Positions 38,416-46,987 of a DNA stretch of 64,000 bases are shown here, piece by piece; within the stretch, counting starts at the first letter, position 1; every line of letters begins with the position of its first letter. The notes below the pieces were generated by a model. It was given only the letters and a program-made list of their open reading frames with translations. It ran no database searches and was not told where the DNA came from. The stretch spans positions 1 through 64,000 of the forward strand of contig CATJUP010000101.1 in NCBI GenBank assembly GCA_949743655.1. The letters run 5' to 3'. The DNA is from an uncultured Eubacteriales bacterium (GTDB lineage Bacteria; Bacillota; Clostridia; Lachnospirales; Anaerotignaceae). The position numbers and the translations under genes are program-made.

Positions 38416-38931
38416 TTATTCAATTATAATTTGACACATTCTCATAGTCTCTATAGCGTGATTGTGGTTTTCTTCACTTGTTCCAGCACAAAGAGAGCTT
38501 ACAACGGCTATAGGTACTTCTTTAAGTTTTGATTTAAGCAAAATAGCATTTGAAACAACGCATATGTCAGTGCAAAGACCTATAATAGTTACTTTATCAT
38601 AATTTACCGCTGACGCTATATCCATAAGTTCAATACTTCCAAAAACTGGTTTGTCAACAACACAAAGTATTTTGCCTTCACCAGCATTATACACTTCATT
38701 TTTTATTCTCCAGCCATGAGTGTTTTTAATACAGTGTTTAACTGGAAGATTTTTCCCCTCCATTGTGTCAAGGTAGTTTTCATAATGAGTGTCTCTTGTA
38801 TAAACCACATCACCCTCAAAATTTTTTATTTTATCACACACAGGTTCAACTATTTTTAATGCCTCATCAGTGCCAAGTACGCCGTCTATAAAATCATTTT
38901 GCATATCCACTACAACAAGAAGTTCTTTCAT
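38416..38931 (-). CDS. Isochorismatase-family cysteine hydrolase
   Basis: A 171-residue hydrolase of the nicotinamidase/isochorismatase fold. Catalytic Asp in VVDMQNDFIDG, Lys in VDKPVFGSIEL and nucleophile Cys in GLCTDICVVSNA (about 131) are all present. Closest in pattern to nicotinamidase-like proteins, but substrate is unproven. I use the ATG at 38931 (ribosome site AAGGGAGTG), 9 nt inside the longest frame. Between a Crp/Fnr gene and the PotD-like gene on the same strand. Confidence 0.9.
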   Translation of the reverse strand: MKELLVVVDMQNDFIDGVLGTDEALKIVEPVCDKIKNFEGDVVYTRDTHYENYLDTMEGKNLPVKHCIKNTHGWRIKNEVYNAGEGKILCVVDKPVFGSIELMDIASAVNYDKVTIIGLCTDICVVSNAILLKSKLKEVPIAVVSSLCAGTSEENHNHAIETMRMCQIIIE

Positions 38932-38979
38932 AATTAACACTCCCTTAATTTAGAAAAAATTAATAATTCTGTTTTAATA

Positions 38980-39660
38980 TTATTTATCGTACTTATTTTT
39001 AAGTAATTCAAAATGGTTTTTATTATAATCAATTATACCCTCTTTTTTCATTTTTCCAAGCTCGTTAGACATAGCGCTTCTGTCAACACAAATAAAATCT
39101 GCCAGTTCCTGTCTGTTAAATGATATATCAAAACTTGACTTTCCAGCATTTTCCGCCTGCTCTGAAAAAAACGACATAAGTTTTTCTCTTGTTGTGCGTT
39201 TTGTTATGTGTTCTATTTTTTTATTAAGAGCGTATGCCTTATACGCCAATATTTGTATAATATTAACATTAAGTTTTTGGCGTAATATATCTGTACTTTC
39301 CCCCTCACTTTTAATAAGTTTTAATATATCAAGCAGAAGTATTTTAGTGTCCTCAACACAAAAAGCGCTTATATTAGCGGATGTTTTGTTTTGAAAAATA
39401 TAAACCTCACCAAAAATATCGCCTTTTAAAATATCGGTAGTTATACTTCTGTTTCCATAGTAATCTTCTTTTTGTATACGCACCCAACCGCTAAGCACAA
39501 GCCCTATTTTTTTTATATAATCACCATAATTAAAAACATACTGTCCTTTTTTATAAAACACAGTTTGCCCATTTAAAAAACTTATAGCTTTTTCAATTTC
39601 ATTATTGTTTAAATTTTTAAAAAGCCATGATTTCTCAATAATACTAATATATTCATTCAA
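38980..39660 (-). CDS. Crp/Fnr-family transcription regulator
   Basis: A 226-residue regulator with an N-terminal cyclic-nucleotide-binding-like beta-barrel (FNYGDYIKKIGLVLSGWVRI, DIFGEVYIF) and a C-terminal winged helix (SFNRQELADFICVDRSAMSNELGKM). No Cys cluster like Fnr is visible at the N-terminus. It is divergent from a ferredoxin-like gene, the arrangement of Crp/Fnr-hcp-type nitrosative/redox stress loci. A palindrome lies 15 bp before its start. Confidence 0.92.
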   Translation of the reverse strand: MNEYISIIEKSWLFKNLNNNEIEKAISFLNGQTVFYKKGQYVFNYGDYIKKIGLVLSGWVRIQKEDYYGNRSITTDILKGDIFGEVYIFQNKTSANISAFCVEDTKILLLDILKLIKSEGESTDILRQKLNVNIIQILAYKAYALNKKIEHITKRTTREKLMSFFSEQAENAGKSSFDISFNRQELADFICVDRSAMSNELGKMKKEGIIDYNKNHFELLKNKYDK

Positions 39661-39674
39661 AATTTATCACTTCC

Positions 39675-39688
39675 GTTGTAAAAACAAC
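39675..39688. promoter_or_regulatory. Palindrome in the crp-ferredoxin divergent region
   Basis: GTTGT-AAAA-ACAAC, a perfect 5-bp inverted repeat with 4-bp spacer. It lies 15 bp upstream of the crp-like start and near a TTGTGA-17-TGTAAT promoter (39693-39721) for the ferredoxin-like gene. Candidate Crp/Fnr operator. Confidence 0.5.
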
Positions 39689-39779
39689 TTACTTGTGACA
39701 TTTATTTTACTATACTGTAATTATAAATTCAATGCTCATAAAATTATTTAATTATTAAAAATACAGGGGGAATTTATTT

Positions 39780-40436
39780 ATGCTCAGAAAAATAATTACA
39801 ATATCTCAAGAAAAATGCGATGGCTGTGGTATTTGCGTAAACGCGTGCCATGAGGGCGCTATAGGAATAAAAGACAAAAAAGCAGTATTATTAAGAGAGG
39901 ACTACTGTGACGGGCTTGGTGATTGTCTTCCCGCATGCCCAAAAAACGCCATAAAATTTGAGCAAAGAGAAGCGGAGGAATATAACGAAGCGGCTGTAAA
40001 AGAAAATTTAAAAAACCGCGCTTCAAAATCTATAAAAAATTCTGAAACATATTCGCATACCAAAATAAATAGTCAGCTTAGTCAATGGCCTGTTCAAATA
40101 AAACTCGCTCCTGTAAAAGCGCCTTATTTTGATGGTTGTAAACTGCTTATCGCCGCCGACTGCACGGCATTTGCATATGGAAATTTTCATAACGATTTTA
40201 TAAGCGGACATATTACGCTTATAGGCTGTCCAAAACTTGACATGGTTGACTACTCCGAAAAATTAAGTGAGATTATAAAACAAAATGACATACAAACTAT
40301 AACAATAGTAAAAATGAATGTTCCTTGCTGTAATGGAATAGAAAATGCTGTTAAAAAAGCCATAGCTAACAGCAAAACAACAGTGCCCGTAAATGTGTTT
40401 GTTGTTACTACCGATGGCAAATTAGCAACGCATTAA
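39780..40436 (+). CDS. Two-cluster ferredoxin-like protein
   Basis: A 218-residue iron-sulfur protein. The N-terminus carries two 4Fe-4S motifs: CDGCGICVNAC and, with altered spacing, CDGLGDCLPACP. The remaining 150 residues contain DGCKLLIAADCTAFAYG, LIGCPKLD and NVPCCNGI. The Cys pairs suggest extra metal or a role as electron donor. Related proteins are found with Crp/Fnr regulators and hybrid-cluster protein. Probably a redox partner; reaction unknown. Confidence 0.85.
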   Translation: MLRKIITISQEKCDGCGICVNACHEGAIGIKDKKAVLLREDYCDGLGDCLPACPKNAIKFEQREAEEYNEAAVKENLKNRASKSIKNSETYSHTKINSQLSQWPVQIKLAPVKAPYFDGCKLLIAADCTAFAYGNFHNDFISGHITLIGCPKLDMVDYSEKLSEIIKQNDIQTITIVKMNVPCCNGIENAVKKAIANSKTTVPVNVFVVTTDGKLATH

Positions 40437-40465
40437 AATACTTTGAGCAAACTTTTATTTAAAAT

Positions 40466-40499
40466 AATGGAATAGGTATTGACAAGTACCTATTCCATT
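40466..40499. promoter_or_regulatory. 13-bp inverted repeat with TTGACA in its spacer
   Basis: AATGGAATAGGTA (40466-40478) and TACCTATTCCATT (40487-40499) flank TTGACAAG. TTGACA (40479-40484) can serve as a -35 with TATTTT (40502-40507) at 17 bp as the -10 for hxlR, so the palindrome sits over the promoter. It could also act as a terminator for the ferredoxin-like gene. Confidence 0.6.
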
Positions 40500-40549
40500 G
40501 TTATTTTTATAATTAAATATTTATCTTTTGAATGGAAGGCGCATTTTTA

Positions 40550-40933
40550 ATGTATATACCAAAAACAGAAAAAGAAATACGTTGTCCGCTTGAGTATGGT
40601 ATGAACATTTTTGGCGGCAAATGGAAATCTCGCATAATTTGTGTTTTAAACATTAAAAAAACCGTACGTTATGGCGAGTTAAAAAAGTTGCTATCAAACG
40701 GAATTACAGATACTGTTCTTGCCGCCGCTCTTAAAGAAATGCTCGCCGATGGCATATTAATACGTGAACAGTACAATGAAATGCCAATGAGAGTAGAGTA
40801 TTCTCTGTCAGATATGGGCAAATCAATAGTACCTCTCTTGTGGAATATTTGCAAATGGGCTAACATACGCCAAAAAGAAAGTGAATTGCCTATTATATGC
40901 ACAAATTGTGATTATGGCGAAAAAACGATTTAA
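40550..40933 (+). CDS. HxlR-family winged-helix regulator
   Basis: A 127-residue MarR-like redox or aldehyde sensor family protein. Family marks: CPLEYGMNIFGGKWKSRIIC (sensor Cys near residue 13), RYGELKKLLSNGITDTVLAAALKEM (recognition helix) and RVEYSLSDMGKSIVPLL. There are also Cys near the C-terminus (ICTNCDYG). I start at the ATG at 40550 with GGAAGG upstream rather than 18 nt earlier. No nearby target gene other than itself. Confidence 0.92.
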   Translation: MYIPKTEKEIRCPLEYGMNIFGGKWKSRIICVLNIKKTVRYGELKKLLSNGITDTVLAAALKEMLADGILIREQYNEMPMRVEYSLSDMGKSIVPLLWNICKWANIRQKESELPIICTNCDYGEKTI

Positions 40934-40945
40934 TTGTTAGAGTAA

Positions 40946-40972
40946 GCACTCTCACTTAATATTTGAGAGTGC
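40946..40972. terminator. Terminator between hxlR and gntR
   Basis: GCACTCTCA (40946-40954) pairs with TGAGAGTGC (40964-40972), nine-base loop, between convergent genes. Confidence 0.7.
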
Positions 40973-41013
40973 CTCTTATATTAAATAGGACAGTAGTCTT
41001 TTAACTAATATAA

Positions 41014-41706
41014 TTACTCATTTTCTTTTTCAAGCAACATTATACCTCTCATAATATGATACCTCATTATGGTTCTTGCTCCGTCAGCGTCACGTCTTTT
41101 TATTCTGTCAACAATAATTTTGTGGTCTTCGGCTCCGTCACAACAAAACTGGTCATCTTTACACAAAATGAGCATTGTTTGTCCTATAGCAGTAAAAAGC
41201 ACTGGCATAAGTTTATCCATAAACTCATTATGAACCGATTTAGCTATTGACATATGAAATTTTTGTTCAGCTTTTCTTCTGTCTTCTGTATCGCCGTTTC
41301 TTATCAAATCATCAAGCATATCACAAAAAGTGCTCATACGTTTTATTTCGCTTTCAGTAGCTCTTATAGCTGCCAAATAAGCCGCCTCCGGCTCTATAAA
41401 AAGGCGTATTTCGTTTAAATCTCTCTCAGCTATTCCCTTTTTGGCGCAATTAGACATACCAAAATCATCGCCAAAATTATAGTTTTCACTTACAAATGTA
41501 CCGTTTCCACGTTTTATTACCAATACGCCTCTGTCAACAAGCATTCTTACAGCCTCTCTAAATGTAGTGCGGCTTACATTAAGCTCATTAGAAAAATCAG
41601 TCTCATTAGGCAGCCTTGCCCCTGGCAAAAATCTTTTCTCAACATCTATCATAGAAAGTATCTCATCTGCCACATTTTCTGATAAGACACGATTTTTTTT
41701 AACCAT
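41014..41706 (-). CDS. GntR/FadR-family (FCD) transcription regulator
   Basis: A 230-residue regulator with an N-terminal winged helix (LPNETDFSNELNVSRTTFREAV, VLVIKRGNGTFVSE) and a C-terminal FCD ligand domain (about 95-225) with His/Asp/Glu likely to bind metal or acid ligands (FIEPEAAYLAA, FHMSIAKSVHN). I use the ATG at 41706 preceded by TAGGAGGA. Target unknown: neighbours are hxlR (convergent) and the efflux operon. Confidence 0.9.
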   Translation of the reverse strand: MVKKNRVLSENVADEILSMIDVEKRFLPGARLPNETDFSNELNVSRTTFREAVRMLVDRGVLVIKRGNGTFVSENYNFGDDFGMSNCAKKGIAERDLNEIRLFIEPEAAYLAAIRATESEIKRMSTFCDMLDDLIRNGDTEDRRKAEQKFHMSIAKSVHNEFMDKLMPVLFTAIGQTMLILCKDDQFCCDGAEDHKIIVDRIKRRDADGARTIMRYHIMRGIMLLEKENE

Positions 41707-41870
41707 AATAAAAATCCTCCTAATTACAAATATAACCAAAAGAGATTATAAACAATACTTAATTACATTATAACAGATAATTTTTATAAGGCAAACAAAA
41801 AATATTATCTCATTGTATCATCATATCTTTCAAATTGTATATGGTTTTACAAATAGACTTTTTTATAAAT

Positions 41871-41900
41871 AAAAACAGGAAACTTTCGTTTCCCGTTTTT
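41871..41900. terminator. Terminator of the efflux operon
   Basis: AAAAAC (41871-41876) and GGAAAC (41878-41883) pair with GTTTCC (41888-41893) and GTTTTT (41895-41900), one mismatch, loop TTTC. It lies after the TolC-like stop. Confidence 0.8.
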
Positions 41901-41914
41901 AGTACACAATATTT

Positions 41915-43039
41915 TTACATAAGGTCAGTGTTTGTAAATTCTTCCACAAGCAACATATGTTCGTAAACATAATTTAGTATTGAGTTTTCTTTTTCTGCAA
42001 CAACATATTGTGCGTTTATAAGCTCATAATAAGATGCCTTTCCGTTTGAGTATTTAACTTCCGTTCTCTCAAGTTCACGTTTAGCCATATCAAGCTCTTC
42101 AACGCTTGAGGCATAATTGCTCTCATTTTGATTTATAGAATTATACTTTTGATATAAAGACTGATAAACACTGTCTTTTGTATCCTCATAACTCATCTCG
42201 GCTGAGTTAAGGTTATTTTGCGCTGTTTGATAACTGTTTATCTCGGTGCTGTTTATAGGCGACATAGCAGAAGTCTGTTTAGTTGTTTCATATGTCTTTT
42301 TTGACTGTTTAACAGAATTACTCAATGTAACTTTGCCATTTATATAGCTTTCAACAGGTATATTAAGCTCAAAAGGCTCATATACCGCCTCCATAACAAA
42401 ATTATATCTATTTGATACATCAACGCCCATAATTATATTAAGCGACACATAATTTAACTCAAGCGCTTTTTTCTTATTTTCTAAGTTCTCTTTTGAATTG
42501 TTATAAGCCATTACTAAAGAGTCATACTCACTTTGAGATATTTTACCATTTTCCAATTTTGTTTTAGATATATTTATATTAAGCTCGTCTTTTTTTAGCG
42601 CCGTTTCGGCAAGCGATATTTCTCTTTGGCTTTTAATTATATTTATATACGACTCTTTCATTGAGTGCTTAACACTTTCCTGCTGAGCCAATTTAGAAAG
42701 TTCATTATTCTCATAGCTCGACTTTGAGTTTAAAAAACTTATAAGACTTGAAAAATTTTCTCCCGAATCTGCCATAGCATCTGTGTACTGAATACTTAAT
42801 GAGTTTTCGGCAAGTTTAATACTTGCCGATAGTTTTTTAATTGACGAGTTATTTCTAAGTGCTTTTTTCTGTGCTTCCTCAAATGTAAGCGTTTCAAGTT
42901 CTTCGTCAAATTGATTAGACACAAACAAACTATATTTTTCGGTTAAATCATATAAATCGTTATTTTCAACATCCTCCGCGTATGCCGATGACGAAAATAC
43001 AATAACAAATATAAATAAAAGGCATATAATTTTTTTCAT
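41915..43039 (-). CDS. TolC-family-like export protein
   Basis: A 374-residue secreted protein with a signal peptide (MKKIICLLFIFVIVFSSSAYA) and long alpha-helical hairpins. It resembles the TolC outer-membrane factor family: TFEEAQKKALRNNSSIKKLSASIKLAENSL near the N-terminus and VKYSNGKASYYELINAQYVVAEKE near the C-terminus are the paired TolC repeats. It is about 100 residues shorter than typical TolC, so a full beta-barrel is doubtful. It is last in an adaptor-ATPase-permease operon, with a terminator following. Confidence 0.8.
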   Translation of the reverse strand: MKKIICLLFIFVIVFSSSAYAEDVENNDLYDLTEKYSLFVSNQFDEELETLTFEEAQKKALRNNSSIKKLSASIKLAENSLSIQYTDAMADSGENFSSLISFLNSKSSYENNELSKLAQQESVKHSMKESYINIIKSQREISLAETALKKDELNINISKTKLENGKISQSEYDSLVMAYNNSKENLENKKKALELNYVSLNIIMGVDVSNRYNFVMEAVYEPFELNIPVESYINGKVTLSNSVKQSKKTYETTKQTSAMSPINSTEINSYQTAQNNLNSAEMSYEDTKDSVYQSLYQKYNSINQNESNYASSVEELDMAKRELERTEVKYSNGKASYYELINAQYVVAEKENSILNYVYEHMLLVEEFTNTDLM

Positions 43040-43059
43040 AAACTCACTTCCCTTATATT

Positions 43060-44274
43060 TTACTCAAACCTAAGCGCCTCTATAGGGTCAAGCATAGCCG
43101 CTTTGTTTGCCGGTGCCACTCCAAATATAATTCCTATAAGCATTGATATTCCAACCGCGCCCAAAATAGCCGTAATACTCATAACAGGTGCTATTCCAAC
43201 AATGTTTCCCACAATCACAGCGCCTATATAACCAAACACAAGTCCGCTTAAACCACCCATACCTGTAAGTATTATAGCCTCTGTTATAAACTGTATTCTT
43301 ATATCTCTGTTTTTAGCTCCTATAGCTTTTCGTATTCCTATTTCTCTTGTTCTTTCTGTAACAGTAACCATCATTATATTCATAACACCTATACCGCCCA
43401 CAAGCAGTGATATTGCCGCTACAAAACTTATAAATACAGTTACGTAAGAAAGTATTGAATTTATAGACTCAACCATATCAGTTGTGTCCATTATATAATA
43501 CTTATCCTCGTTTTTATGAAGAGCCGACAGCGCCGAAAGTATATTTTCCTGAATACTCTCACTTTGAGAAACATCACTAATTGTAAGTGATATACCCGCC
43601 ACATTAGAACCTGTAAACACTTTCATACAAGTAGTTATTGGCATTACAACACTTTCGGGATACTCGGAACTATAATTTGATGACGATGAGTCTGTATTTT
43701 CGGTTATTCCAACAACAGTAAGTTTTGTTGTGCCTCTCCATGATTTTATTTTTACTTTTTCTCCTATAATATTTTCAGAACATTCCCCAAACACTTTTAA
43801 AGCTGTTGTATCCTGAATAACACACACATTATTTCTCATTTCAACATCATTATCTGATATATATCTTCCATATAGCACAGTGTCATTATTTATATATTTA
43901 TAATCGCCTGTAGCCCCTGTTATGTTTGCGCTGTTTGTTTCGGTTGGGTCAAGCAGTTTAATATAAGCATTAGAGCTGGAATATGTTGGAGATATATATT
44001 GTATACCCTCAATATCTTTAAGCATATAGTAATCGTCCATTGTAAGTAAATCTCTTGTTTCTATATCTCTTGAGCTTACAAGTCTTACTTGAAGCGTGCC
44101 TGTTCCAAAACTTTCAAACTCCTCCTCAATAGCCGCCTGAGAGCCATTGCCCACAGCCACTATTATTATAACGCTTGCTATACCTATTATAATGCCAAGC
44201 ATAGTAAGCACAGTACGCATTTTATTTGAAAACACATTATAAAAAGAGGACTTTAAGCACTCAAAAATATTCAA
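43060..44274 (-). CDS. MacB-like ABC transporter permease
   Basis: A 404-residue FtsX-type permease: one N-terminal helix (MRTVLTMLGIIIGIASVIIIVAVGNG), a large extracellular MacB periplasmic core (about 50-275) and three C-terminal helices, with the coupling motif VTERTREIGIRKAIGAKNRD. It overlaps the ATPase stop by 4 bp. The nearest described systems are MacB (fused) and the Bacillus YknXYZ exporter (separate subunits). Confidence 0.92.
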   Translation of the reverse strand: MNIFECLKSSFYNVFSNKMRTVLTMLGIIIGIASVIIIVAVGNGSQAAIEEEFESFGTGTLQVRLVSSRDIETRDLLTMDDYYMLKDIEGIQYISPTYSSSNAYIKLLDPTETNSANITGATGDYKYINNDTVLYGRYISDNDVEMRNNVCVIQDTTALKVFGECSENIIGEKVKIKSWRGTTKLTVVGITENTDSSSSNYSSEYPESVVMPITTCMKVFTGSNVAGISLTISDVSQSESIQENILSALSALHKNEDKYYIMDTTDMVESINSILSYVTVFISFVAAISLLVGGIGVMNIMMVTVTERTREIGIRKAIGAKNRDIRIQFITEAIILTGMGGLSGLVFGYIGAVIVGNIVGIAPVMSITAILGAVGISMLIGIIFGVAPANKAAMLDPIEALRFE

Positions 44275-44987
44275 AATTCTTCGCCCACCTTTCTAAATGT
44301 GCGGTTTGTAACAGGGTTATCGCTTATAATACAACCGTCTTTAAAAACAACTATACGTTTTGTAAATTGTGCCACATCCGGCTCATGAGTTACCATAACA
44401 ACAGTAACTCCCTCGTCATTAAGTTTTTGAAATATGTCCATAATCTCGTATGTAGATTTACTGTCAAGATTTCCCGTTGGTTCGTCAGCCATTAATATAG
44501 AAGGGGAGTTTACAAGCGCCCTGGCTATAGCCACTCTTTGTCTTTGTCCGCCTGAAATTTCATTTGGTTTGTGGTTTATACGCTTTTCAAGACCAACTTT
44601 AGTTAGTGCCTCAACGGCTTTTTTGTGGCGTTTTTTTCTGCTCTCACCTGCATAAATCATAGGAAGTTCTACATTTTCAACAGATGAGAGTTTTGGAAGA
44701 AGATTAAACGACTGAAAAACAAAACCTATTTTTTTGTTTCTCACTTCCGCCAAACGATTTTCACTAAAATTAGCCACATCCTCGCCTTCAATAAAATAAT
44801 GTCCTTCTGACGGTCTATCAAGACAGCCCAATATATTCATCATTGTACTTTTTCCTGAGCCGCTTGTTCCCATAATAGCCACAAATTCGCCTTTTTGTAT
44901 ATATAAATTTATGTCTTTAAGCGCCGTAACGGCAAGTTCACCTTGGTTATATTTTTTATATATATTTTCTAATTTAAGCAGTTCCAT
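44271..44987 (-). CDS. MacB/YknY-type ABC ATPase
   Basis: A 238-residue ATPase with Walker A GTSGSGKSTMMN (about 40-51), Q-loop VFQSFNLLP, signature ISGGQRQRVAIARAL, Walker B ILMADEPTGNLDSKS and switch His VTHEPDV. This is the LolD/MacB subfamily that energises mechanotransmission rather than direct transport. Preceded by GGAAGTG. Middle of the efflux operon. Confidence 0.95.
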   Translation of the reverse strand: MELLKLENIYKKYNQGELAVTALKDINLYIQKGEFVAIMGTSGSGKSTMMNILGCLDRPSEGHYFIEGEDVANFSENRLAEVRNKKIGFVFQSFNLLPKLSSVENVELPMIYAGESRKKRHKKAVEALTKVGLEKRINHKPNEISGGQRQRVAIARALVNSPSILMADEPTGNLDSKSTYEIMDIFQKLNDEGVTVVMVTHEPDVAQFTKRIVVFKDGCIISDNPVTNRTFRKVGEEF

Positions 44988-45017
44988 TTTAACACTTCCG
45001 TTTCATTGTGGTATTGG

Positions 45018-46529
45018 TTAAAATCCTCCTGGTCTTCCTTGACCTCTTCCTCCTGGCATGCCACCTCCGCCGCCAGAAGGCGCTGAAGGCATAACACCGT
45101 CAAGCACGCTTGAGTTATTTCCATTATTTTTTATTTCTTTTGGCGCTGTGGCATAATCCATAATATTTTTGCCCGCCTCAATATTTGTGTCGGGGCTTTC
45201 TAATATTTCTTCATCTAATTCAATGCCGCCTAAAACTTGCACGTATATGTCACTAAAAACTCCTACTTCAATATCACGTCTTTCAATAACTCCGTCTTCT
45301 CCAACAACAAAAACATAATAACTGTCATTTTCTGTATCTTTAACAACTGCCGAAATAGGTATATAATCAACGTCTTTAAGGCTTACAACTATAAACTCCA
45401 TATCAAACTCCATGCCTGGTTTTATAAGCTCGTCATTATCTGTAATATGCACAAGCACTGGCACAACAGTTTCACTGCCTGTTATTGTGCCTTGTGTTTC
45501 AGCCACAGGCTCTATTTTTGTAACAATACCATGGTATATTTTATCCTCTATACCATCAGATGTAAGCTCCACATTTTGCCCAACCTCTATTTTTGCTATA
45601 TCATATTCGCTTACATATGCCATTATATCAAGGTTTGTAAGGTCGGCTATTTTCATTATAGCTGTAGAGTCTGTAAGCATTTGACCCTCAACAGCACTGC
45701 TTTGTATAATAGTACCGCTTATTGGACTGTATGTGGCTTCGGTTAGTTTTGACAGTTTATCCTGTGATTTTGACAAATTTATTTTAGCCGTTTCTATGGC
45801 ATTAAGCTGTTTTTTGTATGTATCCATTGTAGACGAGTCATTAAGTGGATTTTTTCCGTTCTCAATATTAATTTCAGCACTTTCAAGGCTTAGTTTAGCC
45901 GCTGTCACATTATATTCAAGTGTTGACACATTCTCTAATAAATCATTATAATTTTTCTCTGCATCATCGTATTCAGACTGACTGGCACCGCCCATTTCGA
46001 GCATTTGTTTTATATATTCCATATCATTTTTTGCGTCCTCAATAGACTTTTGGTTATCAGAAAGTGCCTTCTCGGCATTCGAGAGCGCTTGTTTAGCGTT
46101 AAACACTTTTGTCTCAAGTTCCAAAAGCTCTGCGCCCTCCGCCGGTTTGGATATGCTTGACAGCTCTATATTAGTGTTATCAATATTTATCTGTGCCGTT
46201 TTAATATCATTTTCAATATCAGTTTTGCTGTCTTTAATGTCGTATGTAACAAGCAACTGACCTTCCTCAACATAATCGCCTACTTCAGCAAAAACCTCTT
46301 CAACCTCCTGAGAAAGTTCTATAAATATAGAATGTTCGTCAGCCGCCTGAACATTTCCCGAGGCTGTTACTCTTTGCTCAATATCGCTGTTTTTAATACC
46401 TGTTTTTGAAGGCGGCATGGATATTTCTTTTGGTTGCTGACTTTTTTTGTTAGTGGCATAAACTATAACAGCCATACCTAAAGCTATTACAGCTACAAGC
46501 AGTATTAATAGTTTTTTTCTACCCTTCAT
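45018..46529 (-). CDS. MacA/YknX-type membrane-fusion adaptor
   Basis: A 503-residue HlyD-family adaptor with one N-terminal membrane helix (LLILLVAVIALGMAVIVYAT), lipoyl/barrel segments (QRVTASGNVQAADEHSIFIE, YSPISGTIIQSSAVEGQML), and long coiled-coil arms (about 110-270). The C-terminus is unusual, ending in a Gly/Pro/Arg-rich tail after about residue 480 (GGGGGMPGGRGQGRPGGF). First gene of the operon; it likely bridges the permease and the TolC-like protein or the wall. Confidence 0.92.
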   Translation of the reverse strand: MKGRKKLLILLVAVIALGMAVIVYATNKKSQQPKEISMPPSKTGIKNSDIEQRVTASGNVQAADEHSIFIELSQEVEEVFAEVGDYVEEGQLLVTYDIKDSKTDIENDIKTAQINIDNTNIELSSISKPAEGAELLELETKVFNAKQALSNAEKALSDNQKSIEDAKNDMEYIKQMLEMGGASQSEYDDAEKNYNDLLENVSTLEYNVTAAKLSLESAEINIENGKNPLNDSSTMDTYKKQLNAIETAKINLSKSQDKLSKLTEATYSPISGTIIQSSAVEGQMLTDSTAIMKIADLTNLDIMAYVSEYDIAKIEVGQNVELTSDGIEDKIYHGIVTKIEPVAETQGTITGSETVVPVLVHITDNDELIKPGMEFDMEFIVVSLKDVDYIPISAVVKDTENDSYYVFVVGEDGVIERRDIEVGVFSDIYVQVLGGIELDEEILESPDTNIEAGKNIMDYATAPKEIKNNGNNSSVLDGVMPSAPSGGGGGMPGGRGQGRPGGF

Positions 46530-46585
46530 TTAAAACATCACTCCTAAAACAAATATAAAAATATAATCTCTTTAATTTTTAATTT

Positions 46586-46639
46586 ATTATATGGCGCGAC
46601 TTTGTTTTAAATATGACCGCAATGTGAATGTTGTGTGAA
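46586..46639 (-). promoter_or_regulatory. Efflux operon promoter with direct-repeat operator
   Basis: Minus strand: TTCACA (46639-46634), 5 bp, TTCACA (46628-46623), then a poor -35 (ATATTT, 46614-46609), 17 bp and a consensus TATAAT (46591-46586). Direct repeats 11 bp apart just upstream of a weak -35 are typical of activation by an OmpR-type response regulator. The regulator is not identified. Confidence 0.6.
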
Positions 46640-46681
46640 AAATAATATTTAGTATCTAAATCAAAAAATTTAACAAACTTT

Positions 46682-46711
46682 AAAAACCACAAGTAGTAAC
46701 TTGTGGTTTTT
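46682..46711. terminator. Terminator between efflux promoter and cupin gene
   Basis: AAAAACCACAAGT (46682-46694) pairs with ACTTGTGGTTTTT (46699-46711), loop AGTA. It ends the cupin-side transcript before the efflux promoter. Confidence 0.88.
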
Positions 46712-46779
46712 GTAAAAAGTATTTTCTGTGGGTTTTACCTGTCACCCATTAGCTTTTTAAAAATTCGATAAAAAAATTT

Positions 46780-46984
46780 TGTATAAACATAAACTAAATT
46801 AGCTCTGCCAATAACTTTTGCGCACATTAGTTAAAAGTTAAAGTTCTTTCGCTTCCTTTCTTTCAAGAAAGATATGTGTGTTTGATGTGTAAACATAAAC
46901 TAAAATAGTTCAGCCAATAAATCTTGCATACAATGGTTAAAAGTTAAAGTTCTTTCGCTTCCTTTCTTTCAAGAAAGGAAGAAG
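46780..46984. repeat. 106-bp tandem repeat R5 (nearly two units)
   Basis: Same orientation as R2: TAAACATAAACTAAATTAGC, TGCCAATAACTTTTGCGCAC, AAAGTTCTTTCGC, with a degraded hairpin at 46861 and a full one at 46958-46981, exactly 106 bp apart. The full hairpin lies 6 nt from the cupin stop codon. Confidence 0.9.
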
Positions 46985-46987
46985 ATT

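Noticed and set aside
41915-43039. The TolC-like gene as proof of an outer membrane.
   Set aside because: TolC-like proteins are annotated in some monoderm Firmicutes; no LPS or Bam/Lpt gene is in the window.
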